Shown: in pieces, positions 17,886 through 26,020 of the stretch
How the letters are laid out: every line of letters begins with the position of its first letter
Position numbering within the stretch: the first letter of the stretch is position 1
Source of the DNA: Gordonia zhenghanii
Lineage (GTDB): Bacteria > Actinomycetota > Actinomycetes > Mycobacteriales > Mycobacteriaceae
Direction of reading: 5' to 3'
Length of the DNA: 64,000 nt
Assembly (NCBI RefSeq): GCF_021738965.1
Contig: NZ_JAKKOQ010000013.1
Coordinates: forward strand, 141,539-205,538
Notes under the pieces: model-generated
Databases searched by the model: none
Seen by the model: only the letters and a program-made list of their open reading frames with translations
What the model was told of the DNA's origin: nothing
Position numbers and translations under genes: made by a program

Positions 17886-18908
17886 TCATCGGCCAGTACG
17901 GCGACGCACGAATTCGGCGGGCCCGCAGCCATGCCACCGCCGGAAAGCCTGCGAGAAGCTCGAGACCTCGACGTAGCCGAGCCGCTGGGCGGTCTCCGTG
18001 ACGGTGAGCCGCCCGCTCACCAACATCTCCTCGGCCAGCCGGGAACGCATCTCCTGCAGCAGGCCGCGGTAGGACGCACCTTCCGCCGCAAGCCGATGCC
18101 GGAGAGTCCTCGTGCTCATCGACAGGGCTGCGGCCGCCCCGTCCGCGGTCGGCGGATCCGCCGGATCCGCCGTCAACAGGTCCTGGACTCGCGCGGCCAG
18201 ACCTGATCGCGCCGCACGCCTGGAGAGGAGTTCACGACATTGCGCCTGCGCGAACGCTGCGGATTGCGCATCGGCGCGCGGGAGGGGGTCGTCCATCGCG
18301 TCGCGCGGCAGAAACAGCAGGGTCTCGTCGCAACCGAACTCCGGCAGCGCACCGAACAGGTCGATGTACGGTTCGACGTCGTCGGGTTCGTCGAACGCGA
18401 AGTGCGCGACGAATGGCCGCGCCGGGTCGCCGAGGAGGTCGCGCCCGATGGTCCGCACGGCCGCCAGGTCACGTTCGACGACGAATCGCCGCAACGGCTC
18501 GGGAACGTCGGGCGCAGTGAACACCAACTCGAACCGGTCCCCCAGGTCGCGCGGCTCGATGGTGGAGAACGCGTACGTCAGGTCGAAGTAACGCAGGCCG
18601 ACATCGACAGCGCTGCGCAGCGTCGGACTGCTGATCAACGCGAACCCGAACACGCCGTAGGTGGTCAGCTGGTAACGGGCGCCCGCTCGGACCCCGAGTC
18701 CGGTGTGATCGCCGAGCGCGTCGACGATGTTGCCGATCACCACCAGTTCCTGCCGGAGCTGCACCTCGGAGTCGGGCGTGGCGACGGCGTCGACGTCCAG
18801 GCCGGTGCCTGCGAGTGTCTGCTCGTCGGTCAGCCCGGCGTCGCGGGCGAGCCCCACCATGACGAGGACGCCCGCGGACGACCGCGGAATGCTCCAATCC
18901 AACACCAC
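17886..18908 (-). CDS. AraC-family transcriptional regulator
   Basis: This 340-residue regulator has an N-terminal ligand-binding domain of the AraC 'arabinose-binding-like' type (about 15-210) and a C-terminal AraC DNA-binding domain (about 230-335). The latter contains two helix-turn-helix units, including SMSTRTLRHRLAAEG and LTVTETAQRLGYVEVSSFSQAFRRWHG. Regulators of this architecture commonly control neighbouring monooxygenase or lipid catabolic genes. It lies between an amino-acid permease (upstream, four-base gap) and the Baeyer-Villiger monooxygenase (downstream). The GTG start at 18908 is close to the permease stop, and another GTG follows it directly. Confidence 0.88.
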   Translation of the reverse strand: MVLDWSIPRSSAGVLVMVGLARDAGLTDEQTLAGTGLDVDAVATPDSEVQLRQELVVIGNIVDALGDHTGLGVRAGARYQLTTYGVFGFALISSPTLRSAVDVGLRYFDLTYAFSTIEPRDLGDRFELVFTAPDVPEPLRRFVVERDLAAVRTIGRDLLGDPARPFVAHFAFDEPDDVEPYIDLFGALPEFGCDETLLFLPRDAMDDPLPRADAQSAAFAQAQCRELLSRRAARSGLAARVQDLLTADPADPPTADGAAAALSMSTRTLRHRLAAEGASYRGLLQEMRSRLAEEMLVSGRLTVTETAQRLGYVEVSSFSQAFRRWHGCGPAEFVRRRTGR

Positions 18909-18912
18909 TGGG

Positions 18913-20337
18913 TCACCTCGTGAGAGCAGACGTCCCCGACCGCCTGACCTGCGTGCGCCTGCCGCCGGTCCACACGAAGTAGCAGATCGTGACGATGACG
19001 AACCAGATCGCGCCGACGACGAGGGCGATGCGCCCGTCCTCGTTGAAGAACAGCAGGACGACGACCATTCCGAGGAACGCGAGGGTGATGACAGAACTGA
19101 CCATTCCGCCCGGAACCCGATAGCCGGAGTCGGGAAGCGTCCCGGCCCGGACCTTGAACCGATAGCACATCTGACAGAGCACGATGGTCGCCCACACGAC
19201 GACGATTCCGACGGTCGACACCGACGTGATGTAAGTGAACGCGTGCTCCGGGTCGATCACGTTGACGACCACGCCGATCACCATGACGACGGCGCTGAGC
19301 ACGATGCCCGCGATCGGCACCTGGCGGCCGGACAGCTTCGCGAGGGCACTCGGCGCGTCTCCCCGATGCGAGAGGGACCGCACCATGCGGCCGGTCGAGT
19401 AGATGCCCGAGTTGCACGACGACAACGCCGCGGTGAGCAGGATGAAGTTGACGATGCCCGCCGCTCCGGGGATGCCGATGTATTGGAAGACGGCGACGAA
19501 CGGGCTGGTGCCTTCGTGGAAGTCCTTCCAACTCCGGACCGAGAGGATCACCAACAGCGAGCCGACGTAGAAGATGCCGATACGGAACGGCACCGAGTTG
19601 ATGGCCCGCCGCAACGTGACGCGCGGATTCTGGGCTTCTCCCGCGGTGACGCCGACGAGTTCGACACCCACATAGGCGAACATGACGATCTGCAGACTGA
19701 GCAGCGCGTTGGTGAAGCCGGTCGCGAAGAAGCCGCCCTCGTTCCACAGATTCGTCACGGACGGTCCGACGTCCGGACCGAGGCCCGAGATCGGCAGCAG
19801 CACACCGATTCCGATGATGATCATGCCGAGGATGGCGGTCACCTTGATCGCTGAGAACCAGAACTCGGTGCGTCCGAACAGTCCGACGGAGATCAGGTTC
19901 GCGCAGAACAACACGATGAGGGCGGCGAGTGCCGTCACCCAGACCGGGATGGACGGCCACCAGTAGTTGACGTACTTGCCTGCGACGGTGATCTCGGCCA
20001 TGCACGTGGTGACCCACACCGCCCAGTACGTCCACCCCTGGGTGAATCCCATGTAACGGCCGAGGAACTCGTCCGCGTACTCGCTGATGCCGCCGGAGAT
20101 CGGCCGGTAGAGCAGGAGGTCGCCGAGGGAACGCATGACGATGAAGATCGCCAGGCCCGCGACGGCGTACGCGAGGATCAGCGCCGGGCCGGCCTTCTCG
20201 ATCGCCCCGCCCGCTCCGTAGAACAGACCGGTGCCGATAGCGCCGCCGATGGCGATCATCTGCACCGTACGAGACGTGAGCCCCCTCTGATACCCCTCGT
20301 CGACGTCCGTGTCGACACTCTGCGGTGTAGTCGTCAC
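18913..20337 (-). CDS. Amino-acid permease (APC superfamily, AAT type)
   Basis: This 474-residue inner-membrane transporter has 12 predicted helices. The N-terminal motif IAIGGAIGTGLFYGAG is the signature of the amino-acid/proton symporters (AroP, CycA, AnsP and relatives), and the block PISGGISEYADEFLG follows. The GTG start is preceded by a GGGGAAGGA ribosome binding site. The four-base gap to the AraC gene suggests co-transcription. Substrate choice within this family cannot be made from sequence alone. Confidence 0.9.
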   Translation of the reverse strand: MTTTPQSVDTDVDEGYQRGLTSRTVQMIAIGGAIGTGLFYGAGGAIEKAGPALILAYAVAGLAIFIVMRSLGDLLLYRPISGGISEYADEFLGRYMGFTQGWTYWAVWVTTCMAEITVAGKYVNYWWPSIPVWVTALAALIVLFCANLISVGLFGRTEFWFSAIKVTAILGMIIIGIGVLLPISGLGPDVGPSVTNLWNEGGFFATGFTNALLSLQIVMFAYVGVELVGVTAGEAQNPRVTLRRAINSVPFRIGIFYVGSLLVILSVRSWKDFHEGTSPFVAVFQYIGIPGAAGIVNFILLTAALSSCNSGIYSTGRMVRSLSHRGDAPSALAKLSGRQVPIAGIVLSAVVMVIGVVVNVIDPEHAFTYITSVSTVGIVVVWATIVLCQMCYRFKVRAGTLPDSGYRVPGGMVSSVITLAFLGMVVVLLFFNEDGRIALVVGAIWFVIVTICYFVWTGGRRTQVRRSGTSALTR

Positions 20338-20461
20338 CGGCAGTCCTTCCCCTGTGGATACGTTGTTCAGCGGGAGTGAATCTACTCTCGCTGGATGTAC
20401 CGCGTGTTACCTGGTTCACGTTCAAACCGTTGGGCACCAGGCATTTCCGACACATCGCCGC

Positions 20462-20467
20462 TAGACT
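20462..20467 (+). promoter_or_regulatory. -10 element of a leaderless promoter
   Basis: TAGACT fits TAnnnT and ends six bases before the ATG at 20474. No Shine-Dalgarno is visible, so the downstream gene is probably leaderless. A clear -35 was not found. Confidence 0.4.
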
Positions 20468-20473
20468 CCCGGG

Positions 20474-21268
20474 ATGGGCGATCTAGCGGAGGCCGACGAT
20501 ACGCACACCCTCGTGTACGCGTCGGTGGCGTCGTGGGAGTACGGATGTTGCGGTGAGCTGCCGGTGCCCGGCGCCAGGTTCAGCGGAACGTTGTGCGCAG
20601 CCCCGGCCAGGCCGGCGGACAGATTCGTCGTCACCCAGCCGTTCACGTGGATCGCCGACCTCGAACTGATTCGGTTCGACACCTGGTCTGCGCACTGGGA
20701 CCGCACTCACGGTGATCCGACGACACAGCCGATCACCGTCAGACTCTCCTGGCACGACGACTCGGGCGGCGTGCATCCGACGGCGACCGGAACGGTGCTC
20801 GAGACCTACGAGGTCAGGGACGAGACACCGATCGCGTACCGGTCCGTCGAGGTCCTCGAACGCCATCACTACGACATCGATCCCGGCCTCCTCGGCCTCG
20901 TCGTCGGCCTCCGGCCCGACTCGTGCACCGAGCCCACGGCTGCCGCGATCGCCGACCGCGCCGCACAGATCGAGCGGTGGTCCCGTGGAATCGGTGTCAC
21001 CGGCCCCGCCGACGCCTTCGGCGACACGGCTCCGGCACGTGACGACCGGGTGCGGATCGATCTCGACGACCCCCGGTTGCGCGTCGACGGGAGTCGGGCC
21101 GCCGACCTCGCGGGCGTCGTCAGCGGTATCGTCACACAGGCGAAGCGAGGGGTACCCGATCCCAGCGGTTTCGTCGCCATGGTTTCGGTCCCCGCGGGAA
21201 CGGCGACATCGTCGATCGACGCCGACCTATACGTCAGCGTGCTCGTCGACCAGCGACACTTCTCGTGA
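20474..21268 (+). CDS. Hypothetical protein, possibly DUF6578-like
   Basis: This 264-residue protein has no signal peptide or membrane helix. The N-terminal region contains SWEYGCCGELPVPGARFSG, resembling the W-x(n)-CCG-x-P block I associate with DUF6578 proteins, but I hold this loosely. The C-terminal half has alternating acidic and hydrophobic segments. Codon use is typical of the chromosome. The ATG follows a TAGACT -10-like element by six bases, so the message is probably leaderless. Its 3' end overlaps a possible small gene on the opposite strand by 35 bases. Confidence 0.65.
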   Translation: MGDLAEADDTHTLVYASVASWEYGCCGELPVPGARFSGTLCAAPARPADRFVVTQPFTWIADLELIRFDTWSAHWDRTHGDPTTQPITVRLSWHDDSGGVHPTATGTVLETYEVRDETPIAYRSVEVLERHHYDIDPGLLGLVVGLRPDSCTEPTAAAIADRAAQIERWSRGIGVTGPADAFGDTAPARDDRVRIDLDDPRLRVDGSRAADLAGVVSGIVTQAKRGVPDPSGFVAMVSVPAGTATSSIDADLYVSVLVDQRHFS

Positions 21269-21461
21269 CATCGCCGCGCGCCGACACCTGAAGTCGTTCG
21301 ACGAGTGCGTCGAGCCATCCTCCGACGTTACGGCGACCGTCCGTCGTGTCCGGGTAGCGGCACCGCAGGTGCAGTCCCGAGTCGTCGGGGATGAACCACA
21401 GCATGACACCGTCGGTTCGATCACTCCCATCCGAACATGTCGAATGCACGTTCCTATCCAT
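21234..21461 (-). CDS. Possible small protein, 56-75 aa, antisense-overlapping the preceding gene
   Basis: The frame gives a 75-residue product from an ATG at 21461, or 56 residues from an ATG at 21404. The core MLWFIPDDSGLHLRCRYPD followed by RRNVGGWLDALVERLQV looks protein-like, with an amphipathic helix. Its codons are mostly G/C at third position up to about residue 60, then less so in the overlap with the convergent gene. No good ribosome binding site is seen. It diverges from the HNH gene and would share its AT-rich promoter region. It may be a real small gene or a fragment. Confidence 0.4.
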   Translation of the reverse strand: MDRNVHSTCSDGSDRTDGVMLWFIPDDSGLHLRCRYPDTTDGRRNVGGWLDALVERLQVSARGDVTRSVAGRRAR

Positions 21462-21489
21462 TGTTATTCTCATCACTATTAGGTAAACT
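21461..21489 (+). promoter_or_regulatory. Candidate promoter of the HNH endonuclease gene
   Basis: TTGTTA at 21461-21466 and TAAACT at 21484-21489 are 17 bases apart, in an unusually AT-rich patch. A strong ribosome binding site, AAGGGAGG at about 21513-21520, lies eight bases before the ATG at 21528. Confidence 0.45.
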
Positions 21490-21527
21490 GGACTTATCAG
21501 CCGAGTAGGACCGAAGGGAGGCTCGAA

Positions 21528-23102
21528 ATGATCACTACCGACCAGCTCTCGCTTCCTTCGTCCCCGCTCGAACTCGCTCGCCTCGCCGACTCGGTCGCTG
21601 CCGCACTGGCCGACGCCAACCTCAGTCCGCTCACCGACTCCGAGGTCGTCGAGACTGTGACGACGCTTGAGCGCGCGCATCGCCGTGGTGACGGCGTCGA
21701 CGCCAAGCTGTACGTCGAAGTCTCCGACCGCAAAGCGTTCGTCGAAGCTGGCTGCAACAATCAGAACCAGTTCTACGACGGAGTCCTTCGGCTCGGCGCC
21801 GCGGCAGGAAAACGACGCCGTCTCACGGCTGCCGCCGTCGGCACGTTCCGGAACTTCCAAGGCGAGACGCTCCTGCCCTCCCTGCCGACCACTGCTGACG
21901 CCGTCGCCGAGGGTGCGATCGGCGTCGACCACGTGCTCGTCGTCGCCGACACGATGAAGAAGATCCCCGCCAGCGTCCCGGCAGATCTCGTAGCCGACGC
22001 TGAAGCGCAGCTCGCCGAGGTCGCTGCCTCGTTGACTCCGCGGGATCTCGCGATCGCGGGTAACGCACTGCTCGAGCGTTTGGATCCCGACGGCGCGTTG
22101 ACGGACGAGCACGACCGGCGACGTCAGCGCAGCGTGACCCTCGGTGCACAGGACCGGCGCCTCATGTCGAAGTTGGGCGGCACTCTCACACCGCAGGCCC
22201 GCGCGAAGTTCGACGCACTCCTGATCGGATGGGCGGCGCCCGGAATGAACAACCCCGACGACCCCGAATCTCCTCACGGTCCGGTCAACGCCGAGGGACT
22301 CGACCCCGAAGCCGTCGCCGCGGCAGCCGATCGTGACTTCCGCTCCACCGAGCAGCGGAACCACGATGCGCTCGACGCACTTCTCACCGCTCAGATCAGG
22401 GACGGCGCCCTCGGACGGCCGACCAGTTTGCCCGCCCACCTCGTGGTCACGGCCGAACTGAAAGACCTCGAAGCCCATACCGGAATCGCGCTTACCTCCA
22501 CCGGCACGCGGCTGCCGGTCGCAGATCTCGTCGATCTCGTCGCCGACGCGACGCCGTGGCTCGAAGTGTTCGCGGACGCCACCTCCCAGATCCTGTACCT
22601 CGGACGCGGTAAGCGTTTGGCGACACTCCCCCAGCGGCTCGCACTCTTCGGCCGCGACCGCGGTTGCACCGCACCGGCCTGCAGCGTCCCCTTCGTGCGC
22701 ACCCAGGCCCACCACATGCCCGACTGGCAGTACGGCGGACCGACCGACGTAGACCACCTCGGCGCCGCGTGCGGCGGACACAACCGCAGCGTCCGCAACC
22801 AGCGCGGCGGCTGGGAGACCGTGGTCATCGCCCACGGCCCGCACCGCGGTCGCGTCGGCTGGCGCCGCACAGGATCCGGAGATCCATGGCAAGTCAATCA
22901 CTCCGCACATCCGGAGAAACTGCTCCGGCAAGAGCCCGGCCCTACCGCACCGCCGCGGCGAGAACCTCCCCGTCCGTCGGAAGTCCGGGCGGCCCGCTCC
23001 CACGGATCGAGCATCGAGCGCTGGCTCGCGTGCCGAATGCCCGCCCCGCATGACGCCGTTCCCTCCGGCGTCCAGATCGTGGTGCACACGCCGAACCGCT
23101 GA
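21528..23102 (+). CDS. DUF222 / HNH endonuclease signature protein (13E12-repeat family)
   Basis: This 524-residue protein has an N-terminal DUF222 region (about 20-330) followed by a C-terminal HNH domain. The HNH part contains CTAPACSVPFVRTQAHHMPDW, then DHLGAACGGHNRSV, supplying the histidines and the metal-binding cysteines. Such proteins are multicopy in mycobacteria, Rhodococcus and Gordonia and are often associated with genome variability. Their role is unproven, though HNH domains are usually nucleases. The start has an excellent AAGGGAGG site. The last 60 residues are proline- and arginine-rich and poorly conserved in type. Confidence 0.9.
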   Translation: MITTDQLSLPSSPLELARLADSVAAALADANLSPLTDSEVVETVTTLERAHRRGDGVDAKLYVEVSDRKAFVEAGCNNQNQFYDGVLRLGAAAGKRRRLTAAAVGTFRNFQGETLLPSLPTTADAVAEGAIGVDHVLVVADTMKKIPASVPADLVADAEAQLAEVAASLTPRDLAIAGNALLERLDPDGALTDEHDRRRQRSVTLGAQDRRLMSKLGGTLTPQARAKFDALLIGWAAPGMNNPDDPESPHGPVNAEGLDPEAVAAAADRDFRSTEQRNHDALDALLTAQIRDGALGRPTSLPAHLVVTAELKDLEAHTGIALTSTGTRLPVADLVDLVADATPWLEVFADATSQILYLGRGKRLATLPQRLALFGRDRGCTAPACSVPFVRTQAHHMPDWQYGGPTDVDHLGAACGGHNRSVRNQRGGWETVVIAHGPHRGRVGWRRTGSGDPWQVNHSAHPEKLLRQEPGPTAPPRREPPRPSEVRAARSHGSSIERWLACRMPAPHDAVPSGVQIVVHTPNR

Positions 23103-23127
23103 GTGCCTCTGCCGATATCCTCGACGC

Positions 23128-23757
23128 ATGAGCTTCACCGGTTTCCCCGAAGCAGCCCTCGACTTCTACGACGACCTCGAGATCGACAACAGCAGAGTCT
23201 TCTGGGAAGCGAACCGCGACGTCTACCGCGATGCCGTCGCCGCACCGATGACCGCCCTCGTCGCCGACCTCGAAGACGAGTTCGGCGAAGCGAAAGTCTT
23301 CCGTCCGTACCGTGACGTGCGTTTCTCGAAAGACAAGACGCCGTACAAGACGCATCAGGGAGCGTTCGTCGCGGTCGCACCGGCAACCGGGTACTACGTC
23401 CAGATCGGTGCTCCCGGAGTTCGCGTCGGGGCGGGTTTCTATCACGCCGAACCCGAACGCCTGGCCTTCCTGCGGCGCGCCATCGACGACGACCTGCACG
23501 GCGCCGAGCTGGAGAAGCTCGTCGAGAGCCTGCGGCGACGCGGATGGGAGATCGGCGGCGACAGACTCAAGACCGCGCCCCGCGGCTGGGCGAAGGACCA
23601 TCCGCGTATCGACCTGCTCCGCCATCGCTCACTGATCGTCGACCGCGATTACGGATTCGACGAGATCATTCATTCATCCGCGCTCGTCGACGAGATCCGC
23701 AAGCACTGGCGGCAGACGAGGCCACTGCTCGACTGGTGCGTCCGGCACGGCGGATGA
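23128..23757 (+). CDS. DUF2461 family protein
   Basis: This 209-residue soluble protein matches the DUF2461 (TIGR02453) pattern. It begins with SFTGFPEAALDFYDDLEIDNSRVFWEANRDVY and contains RPYRDVRFSKDKTPYKTHQGA, then GAGFYHAEPERLAFLRRAI. The biochemical role of the family is unknown. It begins 25 bases after the HNH gene and overlaps the RCC1-like gene by four bases (ATGA), so the two are translationally coupled. Confidence 0.88.
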   Translation: MSFTGFPEAALDFYDDLEIDNSRVFWEANRDVYRDAVAAPMTALVADLEDEFGEAKVFRPYRDVRFSKDKTPYKTHQGAFVAVAPATGYYVQIGAPGVRVGAGFYHAEPERLAFLRRAIDDDLHGAELEKLVESLRRRGWEIGGDRLKTAPRGWAKDHPRIDLLRHRSLIVDRDYGFDEIIHSSALVDEIRKHWRQTRPLLDWCVRHGG

Positions 23758-24557
23758 CTCCGCTCACCGCTCTCGCTGCCGGCCGCCGACACTGGGTCGG
23801 CCTACGCGCCGACGGCACCGTGACGGCGACCGGCGACGGTCGTGCAGGCGAGTGCGCGGTCGACGATTGGACGGACATCGTCGCGATCGCCGCGGGCGAC
23901 GTGCACACAGCACGCAACACCGGCCGCTCGCACACCGTCGGGCTCCGCTCCGATGGCACAGTCGTGGCGACCGGGTGGAACGACGACGGCCAGTGCGACG
24001 TCGACGCCTGGACCGACATCGTCGCGATCGCAGCGGGTTGGCGGTGGACGCTCGGCGTGTGCGGGGACGGCACGCTGGTAGCCACCGGACGGAACCGTGA
24101 ACGACAGTGCGAGGTCGGCGCGTGGCGTGACGTGGTCGCCGTCGCATGCGGCGACTGGCACTCCGTCGGCCTCCGCTCCGACCAGACCGCGCTCGCCACC
24201 GGGAACGACTCCAGGCGGCAGTGCGCCGTCGAGGGGTGGCGCGACGTCGTCGCCGTGTCCGCCGGATCCGTGCACACCGTCGGCCTGCGCAGCGACGGCA
24301 CCGTCGTGGCGACCGGACATGGCGAAGCCTGTGATGTGTCGGCGTGGTCGAACGTCGTCGACGTCACCGCGGGCAGCCACCACACCGTCGCGTTGCTCGA
24401 CGATCGGACCGTCGTCGCCGCCGGAGCCGACGATCATCGCCAGTGCGACCTTCGGGAATGGCGCGACGTCGAGGCGGTCGCCGCCGGATCGACGTTCACT
24501 GCCGGGCTGCTGCGGGACGGCTCGGTGGTCGTCCAAGGGGCGTTGCTTCAGCAGTGA
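23754..24557 (+). CDS. RCC1-like beta-propeller repeat protein
   Basis: This 267-residue protein consists almost entirely of seven RCC1-type repeats of about 36-46 residues. Each has the pattern AAG-x(3)-H-T-VGLRSDGTVVATG, then a Q/E-C-x-V-x-x-W-x-D block. Repeats begin near residues 3, 42, 88, 126, 164, 200 and 238, and the last stops after its first half. A seven-bladed propeller closed by the C-terminus is the simplest model. In the family, propellers bind protein or nucleic-acid partners, and no catalytic motif is visible. It has no signal peptide. The conserved cysteine in six of the repeats is unusual. It is coupled to the DUF2461 gene by an ATGA overlap. Confidence 0.85.
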   Translation: MTPLTALAAGRRHWVGLRADGTVTATGDGRAGECAVDDWTDIVAIAAGDVHTARNTGRSHTVGLRSDGTVVATGWNDDGQCDVDAWTDIVAIAAGWRWTLGVCGDGTLVATGRNRERQCEVGAWRDVVAVACGDWHSVGLRSDQTALATGNDSRRQCAVEGWRDVVAVSAGSVHTVGLRSDGTVVATGHGEACDVSAWSNVVDVTAGSHHTVALLDDRTVVAAGADDHRQCDLREWRDVEAVAAGSTFTAGLLRDGSVVVQGALLQQ

Positions 24558-24563
24558 GCGGGG

Positions 24564-24582
24564 GGCTCGACTCCGCTCGACC
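24564..24582. repeat. Interspersed GC-rich repeat related to the 53.9 kb direct repeats
   Basis: GGCTCGACTCCGCTCGACC lies between the RCC1-like and P450 stop codons. On the opposite strand it reads CGAGCGGAGTCGAGCC, which differs from the CGAGCAGAGTCGAGACC repeats at 53952-54027 by one substitution and one missing base. This suggests a dispersed repeat family. Confidence 0.5.
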
Positions 24583-24604
24583 GACGGGATGGGCTCGACC
24601 AGCG

Positions 24605-25918
24605 TCAGCGGCGCTGAACGGCGATCCTGCCGCCGAAGCGCGGTGCGAACGCGACGCCGCGCGAGTGCAGGCCCTCTCCCTTAGCGGTCGTCTGCTCGAT
24701 TCGGAACTCTCGGAGAACGGTCCGGACCACAACGTCCATCTCCATGGTCGCGAACGCTGCGCCGATGCACCGGCGGGTGCCGCCGCCGAACGGGAGCCAG
24801 GCGGCGGGTGGTGTGTTCCCGACGAACCGGCTCGGATCGAAGCGTTCGGGGTCATCGAACTGCTCGCTGTCGTCGTGCAGCAGCGATATCGACACCATCG
24901 CGTTGTGTCCCCGCGGGATGCGCCACGGACCGACCTCCAGATCGTCGGCGACTACGTGCCGTCCGGCGAAGTCGATCACGGGCCGCGACCGCTGTGTCTC
25001 GAGGATCACCGCGTGACGGTACTCGTCGCCGTCGCCCTGCGCTTCGGCGGAGAGTTCCTCGAGGATCGCCGGGTGACGTTGGATCCGCTCGAACAGCCAC
25101 GCGAGAGTGGTCGCCGTGGTCTCGTGCCCCGCCGCGAGCAGGGTGAGGAGTTCGTCGGCTACCTCCTCGTCCGTCATCACGCTTCCGTCGTCGTAGCTGC
25201 TCTGCAGCATCAACGCGAGGATGTCGTCACGGTCGGCCAGGTTCGGATCTCGCCGCGCCTGGCCGATCACGCGAAGGATCGTCTCCTGATACTTCTCGCG
25301 GCGTCGGCGCATACGCGCGTTCGGATCAACGCCGCTGAGTACCCGGGGAAGTTCCGGCATCGTCGCCGAGCGCGATCCGGCTTCGACGAGACCGGGCAGT
25401 TGCGCACGCAGATCGTCGAAGTCGTCGCCGTCGGCCCCGAACACCGCACGGAGGATCACGTTGAGGGTAATCCGCATCATCGGCTTGAGCGACGCGAACC
25501 GTTTCCCTGTCGGCCACGACGCGATCTCTCGCCGAGTCTCGTCTTCGACTATCTGCTCGTACGTGCGAATCCGCTTGCCGTGCAACGGCGGCGTCAGCAG
25601 TTTCCGACGGCGGCGATGGTCGGTCCCCTCGATCGCGAAGATCGAGCCGGACCCGAGTACGCGCCCGAGGTTGGGTTGGACGTTGATGGTCTTGGCGCCC
25701 GAAGTGAACAGTTGCTTCGCCATCGCGGGATCGGCGATCACCACGAGCTTCCCGAAAACCGGGACCTCGAGTTCGAATGCGGAGCCGTACCGTGCCCGAC
25801 ACGCTCGGAGCACTCCTCGTCGAGCCGCGAGAAAGCCGATGCCCTGTACCCACGTCGGCAGCGGAACTTTCGGCGGCATCTGCGCGGTCGACGACTTCCC
25901 AGGCGCTTCCGTGGTCAT
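24605..25918 (-). CDS. Cytochrome P450
   Basis: This 437-residue heme monooxygenase has the I-helix oxygen-activation motif AAGHETTA around 262-269, ETQR at 307-310 as the ExxR of the K helix, and the heme-binding loop FGGGTRRCIGAAFA with axial ligand C384. The sequence resembles the mycobacterial CYP135/CYP138-type proteins, which are often beside TetR genes. That subfamily assignment is tentative, and no redox partner is adjacent. The ATG at 25918 has a GGAGAG site. Two matched palindromes between it and the divergent TetR gene predict repression by that regulator. Confidence 0.93.
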   Translation of the reverse strand: MTTEAPGKSSTAQMPPKVPLPTWVQGIGFLAARRGVLRACRARYGSAFELEVPVFGKLVVIADPAMAKQLFTSGAKTINVQPNLGRVLGSGSIFAIEGTDHRRRRKLLTPPLHGKRIRTYEQIVEDETRREIASWPTGKRFASLKPMMRITLNVILRAVFGADGDDFDDLRAQLPGLVEAGSRSATMPELPRVLSGVDPNARMRRRREKYQETILRVIGQARRDPNLADRDDILALMLQSSYDDGSVMTDEEVADELLTLLAAGHETTATTLAWLFERIQRHPAILEELSAEAQGDGDEYRHAVILETQRSRPVIDFAGRHVVADDLEVGPWRIPRGHNAMVSISLLHDDSEQFDDPERFDPSRFVGNTPPAAWLPFGGGTRRCIGAAFATMEMDVVVRTVLREFRIEQTTAKGEGLHSRGVAFAPRFGGRIAVQRR

Positions 25919-25938
25919 CGGGTGCTCTCCGATCGGAT

Positions 25939-25954
25939 GGTACGGATACGTACC
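25939..25954. promoter_or_regulatory. TetR operator candidate 1
   Basis: GGTACG-GATA-CGTACC is a perfect 6-4-6 inverted repeat, 20 bases upstream of the P450 start. It shares its arms and spacing exactly with a second copy 24 bases away. It is very likely bound by the divergent TetR-family protein. Confidence 0.8.
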
Positions 25955-25962
25955 CATCCGAC

Positions 25963-25978
25963 GGTACGCTGTCGTACC
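25963..25978. promoter_or_regulatory. TetR operator candidate 2
   Basis: GGTACG-CTGT-CGTACC has the same arms as the first copy with a different 4-base centre, so the arms are the conserved part. It lies 42 bases before the TetR GTG start, consistent with autoregulation. Confidence 0.8.
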
Positions 25979-26008
25979 ACCCTCGACAAGAGCCTACCGA
26001 CAAGGGCC

Positions 26009-26014
26009 TATCCT
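26009..26014 (+). promoter_or_regulatory. -10 element of a leaderless tetR promoter
   Basis: TATCCT fits TAnnnT and ends six bases before the GTG at 26021. The AAGG directly before the GTG is too close to act as a normal ribosome binding site. Confidence 0.45.
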
Positions 26015-26020
26015 GAAGGT

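Noticed and set aside
16290..18206. A 638-codon plus-strand open frame
   Set aside because: It is antisense to the Baeyer-Villiger monooxygenase and AraC genes, and no domain is recognisable in it.
21234..23138. A 634-codon open frame on the minus strand across the HNH gene
   Set aside because: It is antisense to a clear DUF222/HNH protein and arises from the strong GC third-position bias. Only its last 56-75 codons, beyond the HNH gene, look possibly coding and are listed separately.
24344..26020. Plus-strand open frame preceding the TetR gene
   Set aside because: It is antisense to the P450 gene; only the TetR portion from 26021 carries a real domain.
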